Shown here: piece by piece, positions 35,288 through 43,132 of the stretch
How positions within the stretch are numbered: the stretch's first letter is position 1
How the letters are laid out: every line of letters begins with the position of its first letter
Assembly: GCF_002270355.1 (NCBI RefSeq)
Contig: NZ_NJFZ01000019.1
Span: 104,117-168,116, forward strand
Direction: 5' to 3'
Length of the DNA: 64,000 bases
Source of the DNA: Flectobacillus sp. BAB-3569
GTDB lineage: Bacteria; Bacteroidota; Bacteroidia; Cytophagales; Spirosomataceae
Program-made: the position numbers and the translations under genes
Notes under the pieces: model-generated
Told to the model about the DNA's origin: nothing
What the model saw: the letters and a program-made list of their open reading frames with translations, nothing else
Databases searched by the model: none

Positions 35288-36297
35288 CCCTTTCTCTCAA
35301 AGAGATATATCAAAATTTTCAAGCCGAAAATCCAAAAGTTAGAATAAGAGATGCTGCCAAGCAATTGGGCGTTTCTGAGGCAGAGTTGCTTGCCACCGCG
35401 ATTGGCGAAGGCGTGGTACGACTGAGTGGTGATTTTAGAGAGTTGATAAAACAAATTCCTTCTTTAGGATATGTAATGGCGCTTACTCGCAACGAAAGCT
35501 GCGTGCATGAGCGTAAAGGAAAATATGAAAAGGTATCTTTCAACAACCACGTTGGTTTGGTACTAGGCGAAGATATCGACCTACGTTTGTTTATGAGCCA
35601 TTGGAAATTTGGTTTTGCTGTTGAAGCTCAAAATAAAAGCCTTCAGTTTTTTGATGAAAATGGCAATGCTGTTCATAAGATATTCTTGCAAGAAAATAGT
35701 AATCTTGAGGCATTCCGAAATATTGTTTCAACCTTTCGCGATAATGAACAGTCATCAATATTGGAGGTAATTCCTGAAATTGAATTTATGGCTCCGCCAG
35801 CTAATCCTGATTTGGATGTTGAGGCATTTCAGGAAGCTTGGTTAAAATTGGAAGATACCCACCAGTTTTTTCCTTTATTACAAAAATTTGGGGTAAATCG
35901 TCAGCAAGCTTTGGCTTATGCACCAGAAGGATATGCACAAAAAGTTTCGGTGGAGCAAGTAAAACAGGTGCTAGAAGAAGTATCAAGTACCAATACCGAA
36001 ATTATGATTTTTGTGGCTAGCAAAGGCTGTATTCAAATTCATACAGGCTTGGTTCAAAAACTGGTAGCTATGGGTCCATGGTTCAACGTTTTGGATCCAC
36101 AATTCAACCTACATTTGCGTGAAGATCATATTGCTGAGGCTTGGCTTGTGAAGAAACCAACCAACGATGGTATCGTCACAAGTTTGGAGCTTTTTGATGA
36201 AAACTTCCAACAAATTGCTTTAATTTTTGGAAAAAGAAAACCTGGCAAACCAGAATTAGAAGCTTGGCGAGAAGCCTTGGAGAAATTTATAAACTAA
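35275..36297 (+). CDS. hmuS: HemS/HmuS-type haem-degrading factor
   Basis: 340 aa, cytoplasmic, two tandem HemS/ChuX domains (about 20-160 and 195-330). Diagnostic parts are VRIRDAAKQLGVSEAELLAT, GYVMALTRNESCVHERKG, and FVASKGCIQIHTGLVQKLVAMGPWFNVLDPQFNLHL near the end of the second repeat, with VLDPQFNLHLREDHI. These proteins take haem from the ABC importer and free the iron or carry haem. Last gene of the operon, followed 15 bp later by a terminator. Confidence 0.92.
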   Translation: MSSITLSLKEIYQNFQAENPKVRIRDAAKQLGVSEAELLATAIGEGVVRLSGDFRELIKQIPSLGYVMALTRNESCVHERKGKYEKVSFNNHVGLVLGEDIDLRLFMSHWKFGFAVEAQNKSLQFFDENGNAVHKIFLQENSNLEAFRNIVSTFRDNEQSSILEVIPEIEFMAPPANPDLDVEAFQEAWLKLEDTHQFFPLLQKFGVNRQQALAYAPEGYAQKVSVEQVKQVLEEVSSTNTEIMIFVASKGCIQIHTGLVQKLVAMGPWFNVLDPQFNLHLREDHIAEAWLVKKPTNDGIVTSLELFDENFQQIALIFGKRKPGKPELEAWREALEKFIN

Positions 36298-36312
36298 TGA
36301 TTGATTTTGTAG

Positions 36313-36344
36313 AATCGGTACCGTTTGTGGTACCGATTTCTTTT
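36313..36344 (+). terminator. Terminator of the haem operon
   Basis: AATCGGTACC (36313-36322) pairs with GGTACCGATT (36329-36338), loop GTTTGT, followed by TCTTTTTG. Confidence 0.8.
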
Positions 36345-36504
36345 TGATTAAGAAATCTTCATGGATAACCAGCTATTTCGAAAATAGCCTATTTTCATCT
36401 TCTGTCTACCTCTTTCTCTTTCCTAAAATTCCTAAATATTTCTTTCTTTATGGCTCTTACATATGTTTTAGGAGCAATGAATAGATTGCTCAAATAGAAA
36501 AGTT

Positions 36505-36549
36505 AATGATTTCAATCATTGCTGAAGATTGTTTAAAATATTAATTTTG
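36505..36549 (+). promoter_or_regulatory. Candidate promoter with palindromic operator
   Basis: Palindrome AATGATT-TC-AATCATT (36505-36520) overlaps a TTG (36519-36521). After a 20-bp spacer follows TAATTTTG (36542-36549), a TAnnTTTG -7 box. An operator over the -33 is the same layout as in the haem operon and suggests metal-dependent control of the genes at 36570 and 37325. Confidence 0.5.
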
Positions 36550-36569
36550 TTGAAATTTCTATAAAAATA

Positions 36570-37121
36570 TTGAAAGCAATCACGAGCATATTTCTATTCA
36601 TATTATTACTAAATTCTATTTTTAGTAAAAGTATTGCCTTGTTGATGGTTCATGAAGCTCCACAAATTGAACAAGAAGATGTTGTTTCTGAACGAATAGA
36701 AGTGGGTATGCCAATGATTCTACCTTATACTTTTGACTTTCATAATAGGGTAGAAGGAAGAGCCTTGGTAGAACACGATGGGAAATTTTATAGTGTAGTG
36801 GAAAAAATCTATCGAAATGATAGTTTGATAACAGTGTTGCAACTCAATGAAAAAGCTACGCAAAAAATCAAACAAATAGCGCAAGAAGTTAAATCAGAAA
36901 GTGGGCAAATACCAACCTCAGAGCCAATCCAAAAAGCATTAGAACTCTGTAAAAATTTATTGGTAGAATATTTGCCAAATATTAACTATTCTACTGTCTC
37001 GTTTTCTAATAGTATTTCTTGTATTAAGCTAAAAAAGACCTTTTATTATACTACTTCATATCATTTTTCGTATTATTTAAGACTTCTCAAACCTCCGTGT
37101 TTTAGTTATACTTATAATTAA
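36570..37121 (+). CDS. Small exported protein preceding a TonB receptor (LLKPP C-terminus)
   Basis: 183 aa with TTG start at 36570, needed to keep the signal/TM helix ITSIFLFILLLNSIFS; the next ATG (36645) would remove it. The body has acidic and mixed segments, with isolated Cys residues in LELCKNLL and SISCIKLKK. The tail is aromatic and ends YYLRLLKPPCFSYTYN. I do not recognise a named domain. The tail resembles that of the 132-aa protein at 45867-46265 (IYFHFLLKPPTVA), and both genes stand directly before a TonB-dependent receptor gene. A role linked to metal uptake is inferred from context only. Confidence 0.6.
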   Translation: MKAITSIFLFILLLNSIFSKSIALLMVHEAPQIEQEDVVSERIEVGMPMILPYTFDFHNRVEGRALVEHDGKFYSVVEKIYRNDSLITVLQLNEKATQKIKQIAQEVKSESGQIPTSEPIQKALELCKNLLVEYLPNINYSTVSFSNSISCIKLKKTFYYTTSYHFSYYLRLLKPPCFSYTYN

Positions 37122-37142
37122 TTTGTATTTTGTTAGTTAATA

Positions 37143-37203
37143 TATAAATCATAAATATTTTTATGATACTTATTATCAAATATTTATGATTTATAATAAG
37201 TAT
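37143..37203. promoter_or_regulatory. Two interleaved perfect inverted repeats
   Basis: Arm A TATAAATCATAAATATTT (37143-37160) pairs with A' AAATATTTATGATTTATA (37178-37195), 18 bp. Arm B ATACTTATTAT (37166-37176) pairs with B' ATAATAAGTAT (37193-37203), 11 bp. The order is A-B-A'-B', so the two hairpins exclude each other or form a pseudoknot-like fold. It lies between the small-protein gene and the receptor gene at 37325. Confidence 0.65.
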
Positions 37204-37251
37204 ATTTTCTAATTATTAAATACAAAATAATTAATCTTTAATTTCTCTAAT

Positions 37252-37276
37252 TCTCAACTCCCAAATGGAGTTGAGA
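37252..37276 (+). terminator. Hairpin in the leader of the receptor gene at 37325
   Basis: TCTCAACTCC (37252-37261) pairs with GGAGTTGAGA (37267-37276), loop CAAAT, then GTTATGCTTTTATCC. It is weak as a terminator because the T-run is interrupted; it may be an attenuator or the end of the upstream transcript. Confidence 0.5.
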
Positions 37277-37324
37277 GTTATGCTTTTATCCAATAAGTGA
37301 ACTATTACATTTTGACGAGAAGAA

Positions 37325-39511
37325 ATGAATTTAACATATTCTATAACTACATTATTATTAACTGTTTGGTCTCTAAAAACCAATGCTCAAACCGCTGATT
37401 CCACTAAATCCAAAGAGTTACAAACCATTACAGTAGAAGGAAAAAGTCTTCACGATGATATAAGTCGCCTGTCAGGCATTACTGGTACGTATATTATGGA
37501 AGGTAAGAAAAGCGAGGTGCTGAAGGTCTCCCAATTGAACGCCAGTATTACCGACAAAACGGGTCGTCAGATATTCGCTAAAGTCCCTGGAGTATTTGTG
37601 TATGATATGGATGGAACGGGGAATCAGGTCAATATTTCGACTCGCGGACTTGACCCACATAGAGGTTGGGAGTTTAATATTCGCAAAGATGGAGTCATTA
37701 CCAACTCAGATATGTATGCTTATCCTGCCAGTCATTACAGTGTACCTATGGAAAGCGTAGAACGTATTGAACTGGTTCGCGGAACAGGTGCTTTGCAATA
37801 TGGAGCACAGTTTGGCGGGATGCTCAACTATGTCAGTAAGCAAGCTAGTGAACATAAAGCGATTGAATTGGAAGCTATTTCGACGGCGGGTTCTTATAAT
37901 CTATTGAGCAATTATGTATCGATGGGCGGAACACTCAAAAAGTGGAAATATTATACCTATTTTCTACAAAAGTCAAGAGACGGATACCGTGATTATGAGC
38001 ATACCAATATGAATGCTCAAGGCGCTGTGGTGCAGTTTGCGCCGAATGAAAAATGGAATTTTAGATTAGAATGGGCTCGTTCGAGCTATCTATACCATAT
38101 CCCAGGGCCGTTGACAGATGCCATGTTTGCTACTGATCCGACTCAAGCAACACGTACCCGCAACTACTTTAGCCCGACAATTAATGTACCATCGTTTAGA
38201 GCAACTTACCGTTTGAGTGCTAACACAACGGTAGAGTTTACTTCTTCGGCAGTTATCGGAACTAGAAATAGTGTGATGTTTGATAAACTAGCGACCATTC
38301 AGGATACACTAAACCGTGCGACTCTACAATACGCTAATCGTCAGGTAGATATTGACCGTTTTAATAGTTTTACCAATGAGTTGCGTGTCTTGAGTCATTA
38401 CAAAATCGGTCAGATGGAAAGCAATTTGGCAAGTGGTGTGCAGGTAATGACAAACGATTTACATCGTACACAAATGGGTAAGGGTACAACAGGCGATGAC
38501 TATGACTTGACCTTAGTAGACCCTGTTTGGGGCAGAGATTTATATTTTGCTACCAACAATATCGCTATTTATGCAGAGAATAGCTTTAATGTTTTAAAAA
38601 ATCTGAAAGTCAATGCAGGGGCGCGGGTCGAGATGGGAGAGAGCCGTATGAGTGGAAAGATTAGCTATTATCCAGAAAATAGAATTCCAGTATCCATCAA
38701 GCACCAATATCCTTTGTTGGGAGCTAGCTTTAGCTACAAACCGAGCGTAATAGGAGAAATTTATGGTGGTTTTTCTCAGATGTATCGCCCAATGATTTTC
38801 AAGGATTTAGTGCCGAGTTCTATCTACGAAAAAGTAGATCAAAACATCAAAGATGCTAAGGGATATAATCTTGAATTAGGATATAGAGGTCGTAAAGGTT
38901 TTTTAAGATGGGATGTGACAGGATTTTTGTTGAGATATGATAATCGTTTTGGTACCTTGGGCATTACTGATGAGACAGGTACATTTATTACTTACCGAAC
39001 TAATATTGGAAATTCGGAAACAAAAGGCTTAGAGGTTTTCATTCAAGGAGATTGGAATTTGAGTAAAAAAACGTCTATCTCCATTTTCACTTCGACCTCA
39101 TTTATGGATGGAAAATATGTTTCAGGTGAAGTCAAAACGGGTAATACGAATATTTCTGTGGTAGGCAATAAGATTGAGAGTGTACCTGCGGTAATTACAC
39201 GCAATGGTCTAACCTTCAACATAGGGGCTATTAGCTCAACGCTTTTGTATAGCTACACTTCTGAAACATTCGCAGATGCGCTAAATACTCGCACGCCAAA
39301 TGCAAGTGGAGCTATTGGTTTGGTGCCTTCGTATGGTATTCTGGATTTGAATGCAGCTTGGAGATTGAGCGACATGATTCAGTTGAAACTGAATATCAAC
39401 AATATTACAAACGAAAATTATTTTACCAAAAGACCGCTATTCTATCCTGGTCCAGGCATTTGGCCTTCGGATGGACGTAATGTACAACTGTCTTTGACGG
39501 TTAAGATTTAG
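37325..39511 (+). CDS. TonB-dependent siderophore receptor (FecA-like)
   Basis: 728 aa, signal peptide ending SLKTNAQ. No N-terminal carboxypeptidase-like domain, unlike the haem receptor. TonB-box/plug region QTITVEGKSLHDDISR, IFAKVPGVFVYDMDGTGNQV, NISTRGLDPHRGWEFNIRKDG and VRGTGALQYGAQFGGMLNYV is close to the FecA (ferric dicitrate) group, and the barrel ends in NVQLSLTVKI. Ligand is uncertain within ferric chelates. It is preceded by the small protein gene at 36570 and separated from it by structured DNA. Its TAG stop lies in the first bases of a family A repeat. Confidence 0.87.
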   Translation: MNLTYSITTLLLTVWSLKTNAQTADSTKSKELQTITVEGKSLHDDISRLSGITGTYIMEGKKSEVLKVSQLNASITDKTGRQIFAKVPGVFVYDMDGTGNQVNISTRGLDPHRGWEFNIRKDGVITNSDMYAYPASHYSVPMESVERIELVRGTGALQYGAQFGGMLNYVSKQASEHKAIELEAISTAGSYNLLSNYVSMGGTLKKWKYYTYFLQKSRDGYRDYEHTNMNAQGAVVQFAPNEKWNFRLEWARSSYLYHIPGPLTDAMFATDPTQATRTRNYFSPTINVPSFRATYRLSANTTVEFTSSAVIGTRNSVMFDKLATIQDTLNRATLQYANRQVDIDRFNSFTNELRVLSHYKIGQMESNLASGVQVMTNDLHRTQMGKGTTGDDYDLTLVDPVWGRDLYFATNNIAIYAENSFNVLKNLKVNAGARVEMGESRMSGKISYYPENRIPVSIKHQYPLLGASFSYKPSVIGEIYGGFSQMYRPMIFKDLVPSSIYEKVDQNIKDAKGYNLELGYRGRKGFLRWDVTGFLLRYDNRFGTLGITDETGTFITYRTNIGNSETKGLEVFIQGDWNLSKKTSISIFTSTSFMDGKYVSGEVKTGNTNISVVGNKIESVPAVITRNGLTFNIGAISSTLLYSYTSETFADALNTRTPNASGAIGLVPSYGILDLNAAWRLSDMIQLKLNINNITNENYFTKRPLFYPGPGIWPSDGRNVQLSLTVKI

Positions 39512-39610
39512 TGATTTATGATTGAGTGGATGAGTGGTTTAATATGTATTTTCTCCGAAGAGACGAAATTCTAATACAATCACTTATCCACACAATCTCA
39601 ACTCACTCTA
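39509..39610. repeat. MITE-like palindromic element, family A copy 2
   Basis: The left end TAGTGATTTATGATTGAGTG and the right end, read on the minus strand (TAGAGTGAGTTGAGATTG, then TGTGGATAAGTG), match at about 20 of 25 positions with a 2-nt gap. The element supplies the TAG stop of the receptor gene on its left (39509-39511) and the TAG stop of higA on its right (39608-39610). Confidence 0.65.
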
Positions 39611-39964
39611 GGAGAGTAAAATATGTGCTGGAATACCAAGATGTTGATGGAGGTATTTCATAAATCGTACACTCATGGGCTTCTTACCATTAAGTATTTC
39701 TGATATACTACTTTTACTCATTCCTATTTGCTTTGCTAAGCTGATTTGATTTAATCCTTGTTCCTCCATTTCGAATTTTAGCGCTTCTATGGGAGATAGA
39801 GCTTCAATTTTATGGTGCTTTAGCTCGTATTCATGAACTAAAATTGATAATAACTCAAGTAAATCGCCCTCCTTTGTATTTGGCTTAGCATGAAAAATAG
39901 CCTCCATTTTTTTTAATGCAGACTCATACTCTTCTTCAGTTTTTATTGGTTTGTTAATTTCCAT
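39608..39964 (-). CDS. higA: HigA-type antitoxin (HTH_XRE)
   Basis: 118 aa. The C-terminal half is an XRE helix-turn-helix (LNQISLAKQIGMSKSSISEI, then LNGKKPMSVRFMKYLHQHLG). The N-terminal half (TEEEYESALKKMEAIFHA) is the dimerisation/toxin-contact part seen in COG5499 antitoxins. It neutralises HigB and represses the operon. It lies 13 bp after the toxin gene; toxin-first order is normal for higBA. Confidence 0.88.
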   Translation of the reverse strand: MEINKPIKTEEEYESALKKMEAIFHAKPNTKEGDLLELLSILVHEYELKHHKIEALSPIEALKFEMEEQGLNQISLAKQIGMSKSSISEILNGKKPMSVRFMKYLHQHLGIPAHILLS

Positions 39965-39977
39965 AATATTGGTAATT

Positions 39978-40283
39978 CTAAGAGCTATGTTCGATGGTTT
40001 TTACATTTATTTTATCATATTCCTTGTGTGTACCTATGAACTTGACAAAACAAAGTTGAAAATCATAGTTAAACGCAGCAACAAGTCGATATTTATTCCT
40101 ACAAATATTAAAGACAACTCTCTCATTTCCAACATAGTCGGCGTCTTTGAAGTCTGCAACAACAGACTGAGGCGTAGAATAATTATTACTCTCAATTTTA
40201 CCATACCAATATCTTAGGTTAGGTTCCGAATCAGGATAGTTAACCCAAAAATTTTTGAGAGTTTTAAGGGCGTGAATGCGCAT
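39978..40283 (-). CDS. higB: HigB-family mRNA interferase toxin
   Basis: 101 aa. Matches the HigB_toxin family (RelE fold): MRIHALKTLKNFWVNYPDSE, ADFKDADYVGNERVVFNICR, NKYRLVAAFNYDFQLCFVKF and final IGTHKEYDKINV. The conserved His/Tyr/Lys near GTHKEYDKI is the usual end of this fold. It cleaves mRNA at the ribosome when freed from HigA. A plasmid setting makes a stabilisation role plausible. Confidence 0.9.
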   Translation of the reverse strand: MRIHALKTLKNFWVNYPDSEPNLRYWYGKIESNNYSTPQSVVADFKDADYVGNERVVFNICRNKYRLVAAFNYDFQLCFVKFIGTHKEYDKINVKTIEHSS

Positions 40284-40309
40284 TATTTTAATTTTTTAAC
40301 TGAGTATAA

Positions 40310-40328
40310 AGTTCGCTAATAGTGAACT
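40310..40328. promoter_or_regulatory. Candidate HigA operator
   Basis: AGTTC-g-CTA-a-TAG-t-GAACT, a 19-bp palindrome 27 bp upstream of the higB start. Position and form fit an XRE-repressor site. Confidence 0.55.
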
Positions 40329-40388
40329 AAGATACAAATAAACTAGATAAAATATGCTTTCACTCGTTTTGACTAGAAAACAATTTTT

Positions 40389-41468
40389 TTATTTCACCTT
40401 TCTCCACCACAACAAAAAGCCTGTAACTGACAATAGGGCAGGGCTGAGTCCTAAAATAACATAAAGTATTTTGAGTAAAATACCTCCGTAGTTACCTACA
40501 TGGAGCGGATAAAACAGCGCTTCGACTTTGTCCCAAAATGCCATTTCTTCAAATCGTCCCATACTGCTAAACGCTCCTGTTTGAGCGTCAAATTTGACAA
40601 AATTCCCTCCTGCAAACAAGTCGTTTTGCCCCGCGATATTTCCTCGAACATTAAATTTCTTTTCGGGTTGGGTTGGGAAATAGACATAATTCGGCACTAA
40701 ATCTGGCATTTTTAGTCTGGCTTCCTGATACATTTTGTCGATTGAAGCTCTTGCAAGTGTATTGGGAGAAGCTAATTCTTTTTCTACTGCCCATTTATCT
40801 GTTTCAAAAGCAAATAAATTCATCCAAAAGCCTGTAAAAAACACGACTATATTGAAAAGTAACGCCCAAACGCCAACAATTCTGTGTAAGTCTGAGGAGA
40901 TGGTACGCCAGTTTTTGGTTTTGATTTGCACTTTGAAAGTAAGTACTTTCCAAATAAATTTTCGGTAAACAATCAATCCCGTAATTATCGAAATGAGCAT
41001 ACAAATCCCCATAATGGCTGTTAGCACCGCGCCAGGCATTCCTAGATGGAAAGAAAAATGGAATTGAAATAGCCAATCCATCAATCCAGTCACAAAAGTG
41101 TCGCTTCGCCCTGTACGGATGATTTTGCCTGTGTATTGGTTGATATTCAAGCCACCCAAATCATAGGTCATTAGTTGGGCATCGTTGAGATATAAACGAA
41201 ACTTGTATGACTCATCAGGAGCCGCCACAGGGTTTATCCATGAGGCACCATCTAATCGAGGATATTCTTTGACAATTACCTGATAGAGAGTATCTAATGA
41301 AAGAGGTTTTCCTGTAGGAACTACCTTCGTAGAGGTATGGTCGAGGAAGTGTTCTAGTTCATCTTTGAAGACTAATATTGAGCCACTTACCCCTAGGAGT
41401 AATAAGAATATTCCTGTTACTAAGCCAAACCACTTGTGAACACTATAAATATTTCGATAAATACGCAT
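40389..41468 (-). CDS. PepSY-associated TM protein (siderophore iron reductase-like)
   Basis: 359 aa with four membrane helices (about 12-32, 140-165, 190-215, 330-352). It has the family's VHKWFGLVTGIFLLLLGVSG start (His11), LFQFHFSFHLGMPG, SSDLHRIVGVWALLF and the final LSVTGFLLWWRK. The His residues in the helices may bind haem. Such proteins are encoded next to TonB receptors and are thought to reduce siderophore-bound iron in the inner membrane. It is the last gene of the minus-strand group 46265-40389. Confidence 0.85.
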   Translation of the reverse strand: MRIYRNIYSVHKWFGLVTGIFLLLLGVSGSILVFKDELEHFLDHTSTKVVPTGKPLSLDTLYQVIVKEYPRLDGASWINPVAAPDESYKFRLYLNDAQLMTYDLGGLNINQYTGKIIRTGRSDTFVTGLMDWLFQFHFSFHLGMPGAVLTAIMGICMLISIITGLIVYRKFIWKVLTFKVQIKTKNWRTISSDLHRIVGVWALLFNIVVFFTGFWMNLFAFETDKWAVEKELASPNTLARASIDKMYQEARLKMPDLVPNYVYFPTQPEKKFNVRGNIAGQNDLFAGGNFVKFDAQTGAFSSMGRFEEMAFWDKVEALFYPLHVGNYGGILLKILYVILGLSPALLSVTGFLLWWRKVK

Positions 41469-41525
41469 GATTGTTGATGTTCCTAAAAATCGGCTATCAG
41501 TTATCTGATAGCTGATAAATGAAAA

Positions 41526-43055
41526 TTATTTAGTTTTGATAAAAATGGCAAGACCAAAAATACTTACCACCAATACCCCAAAGGCTGCGAAAGTCATAAC
41601 GCCATCTCTGATATCTTTTCCTAGGCTTTCTAAACCATTGTATTTGTGCAAGAAAGCAAACGAAAATCCCTCACGACGGTCAGCATCGGTCACTTTGGCT
41701 GCTAAACGATTGGTGGCAGGCTCAATATAATAAGTTGTATGCTCAGGAGTATCGTAGGCTAGTTTTATGACAGGTAATCTTTTATTGACAAAGCCGTATT
41801 CTCCCGCAAATTTAGTGATGATTTTAACCTCCTTTAAATCTGTGTCACTTACTGACAAAGACGATTTGTTGTCCATCATTTCACAACATTCTTCACCCCC
41901 TTTTGCTTCTCGATTCGAGAATTGATTGGCAAGGTATTCAGCATAGACTTTATAACCATCCTTTAACGGTTTATGCTCATTTATTGTAAGATATTCGAAG
42001 CTCGTTTCTTTAGTCTCCCAGTTCTTTTTGATGAGTTGCCAATAAAGTTGTTCATTCATTTTTACCAAAGAGATATTGCTAACGCCTTTTAAGTTCACTA
42101 ATGAATCTTTGGCTATTGCTTGAGTTTGAATAACTGGTTCGCTAATATATTTTAGTCTTTCATCAGGGGTAAATTTCCTAGTTGCGTGATAAATTCCTGA
42201 AAAGGCGAAAGTAAAAGTGACAAAACTAGTCCAAAGTCCGATAGAACGGTGATATTTTTTGAAAACGCTTACTTGATTTTCTTTTTTCGCAGGTTTGAAT
42301 TTTCCCCACATAAAGCCATAAATCACTAGTCCGCCGATGGCTGAGGCAATGATGATTATTAAAAAAATAATCATCACAATGATTCGAATGGTATTGTTAC
42401 TAATAGCATTCAGAAAATCCCAATTATGGAAAATATCAAAGATTTTGATGAAAACTTTCCTTTTAGTATCGTTGAAAACAATAAAGCGACTTTGCTCTGT
42501 TTCTACATATAGATCCATTTTATCTGGTCTATCAAAGGATACTTTATAAGCAGGTAAAATTCGGTTTACGTAAGGATATTCTTCGGTAAACTCCGTAAGT
42601 TTTTCTATGTTGGTAATTTTACTTGTTGAGTCCGCCAACATAAAACGAGCAATTTGCTCAGCAAATAATACATCACCATTTGGTAAAGATTTTCCATCTA
42701 TTGTATTAAAATACTGTAAGTTACCTTTGGTGTCTTTGACTTGGTAATAGCATTGTTGATTAAACTTAGCAAAACGAATATTCTTGAATGAAGTGATTTG
42801 ATTTTGTGTTAAAACTTGTCCAGCGCTTAGTTTGACATCAGTTTTCTTTACTGTTTCTGCTTTATAAAATTCATTGGCAATTTTGGTTTTAAACCAATGG
42901 GACATAAATGGGTGCATTACGCCTGAAGCTGTCCAAAATATCGTTGGAACGAGCGCAATAATTCCTATAATACGATGCCAACGATACATATTTCGTTGAA
43001 CCCATTTTTTGAAACCCATCTTTTGACTTTTAGTGTTTTTATCCTCAATATCCAT
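41526..43055 (-). CDS. PepSY-associated TM protein with internal duplication
   Basis: About 509 aa from ATG 43055 (MDIEDKN); an upstream in-frame ATG at 43109 would add 18 residues and overlap the receptor leader. Two similar halves follow each other: YRWHRIIGIIALVPTIFWTA with a PepSY-like segment (QNQITSFKNIRFAKFNQQCY) and a membrane helix near 250, then FKKYHRSIGLWTSFVTFTFA with SNISLVKMNEQLYWQLIKK and a final helix. Two halves mean tandem duplication of the PepSY unit. A Cys/Met-rich insertion GGEECCEMMD occurs only in the second half and could bind metal. Inner-membrane partner of the receptor at 43133. Confidence 0.8.
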   Translation of the reverse strand: MDIEDKNTKSQKMGFKKWVQRNMYRWHRIIGIIALVPTIFWTASGVMHPFMSHWFKTKIANEFYKAETVKKTDVKLSAGQVLTQNQITSFKNIRFAKFNQQCYYQVKDTKGNLQYFNTIDGKSLPNGDVLFAEQIARFMLADSTSKITNIEKLTEFTEEYPYVNRILPAYKVSFDRPDKMDLYVETEQSRFIVFNDTKRKVFIKIFDIFHNWDFLNAISNNTIRIIVMIIFLIIIIASAIGGLVIYGFMWGKFKPAKKENQVSVFKKYHRSIGLWTSFVTFTFAFSGIYHATRKFTPDERLKYISEPVIQTQAIAKDSLVNLKGVSNISLVKMNEQLYWQLIKKNWETKETSFEYLTINEHKPLKDGYKVYAEYLANQFSNREAKGGEECCEMMDNKSSLSVSDTDLKEVKIITKFAGEYGFVNKRLPVIKLAYDTPEHTTYYIEPATNRLAAKVTDADRREGFSFAFLHKYNGLESLGKDIRDGVMTFAAFGVLVVSIFGLAIFIKTK

Positions 43056-43132
43056 AGTTGCTGATTGTGATACTTTTAAGATGAAAAGAGTTTGGTTATA
43101 GCATATCAAGCTGCAACCAAACTCTTTATGAA

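Noticed and set aside
39951..40217. Plus-strand reading frame of 88 codons over higB
   Set aside because: Lies entirely opposite the recognised HigB toxin and has no supporting features.
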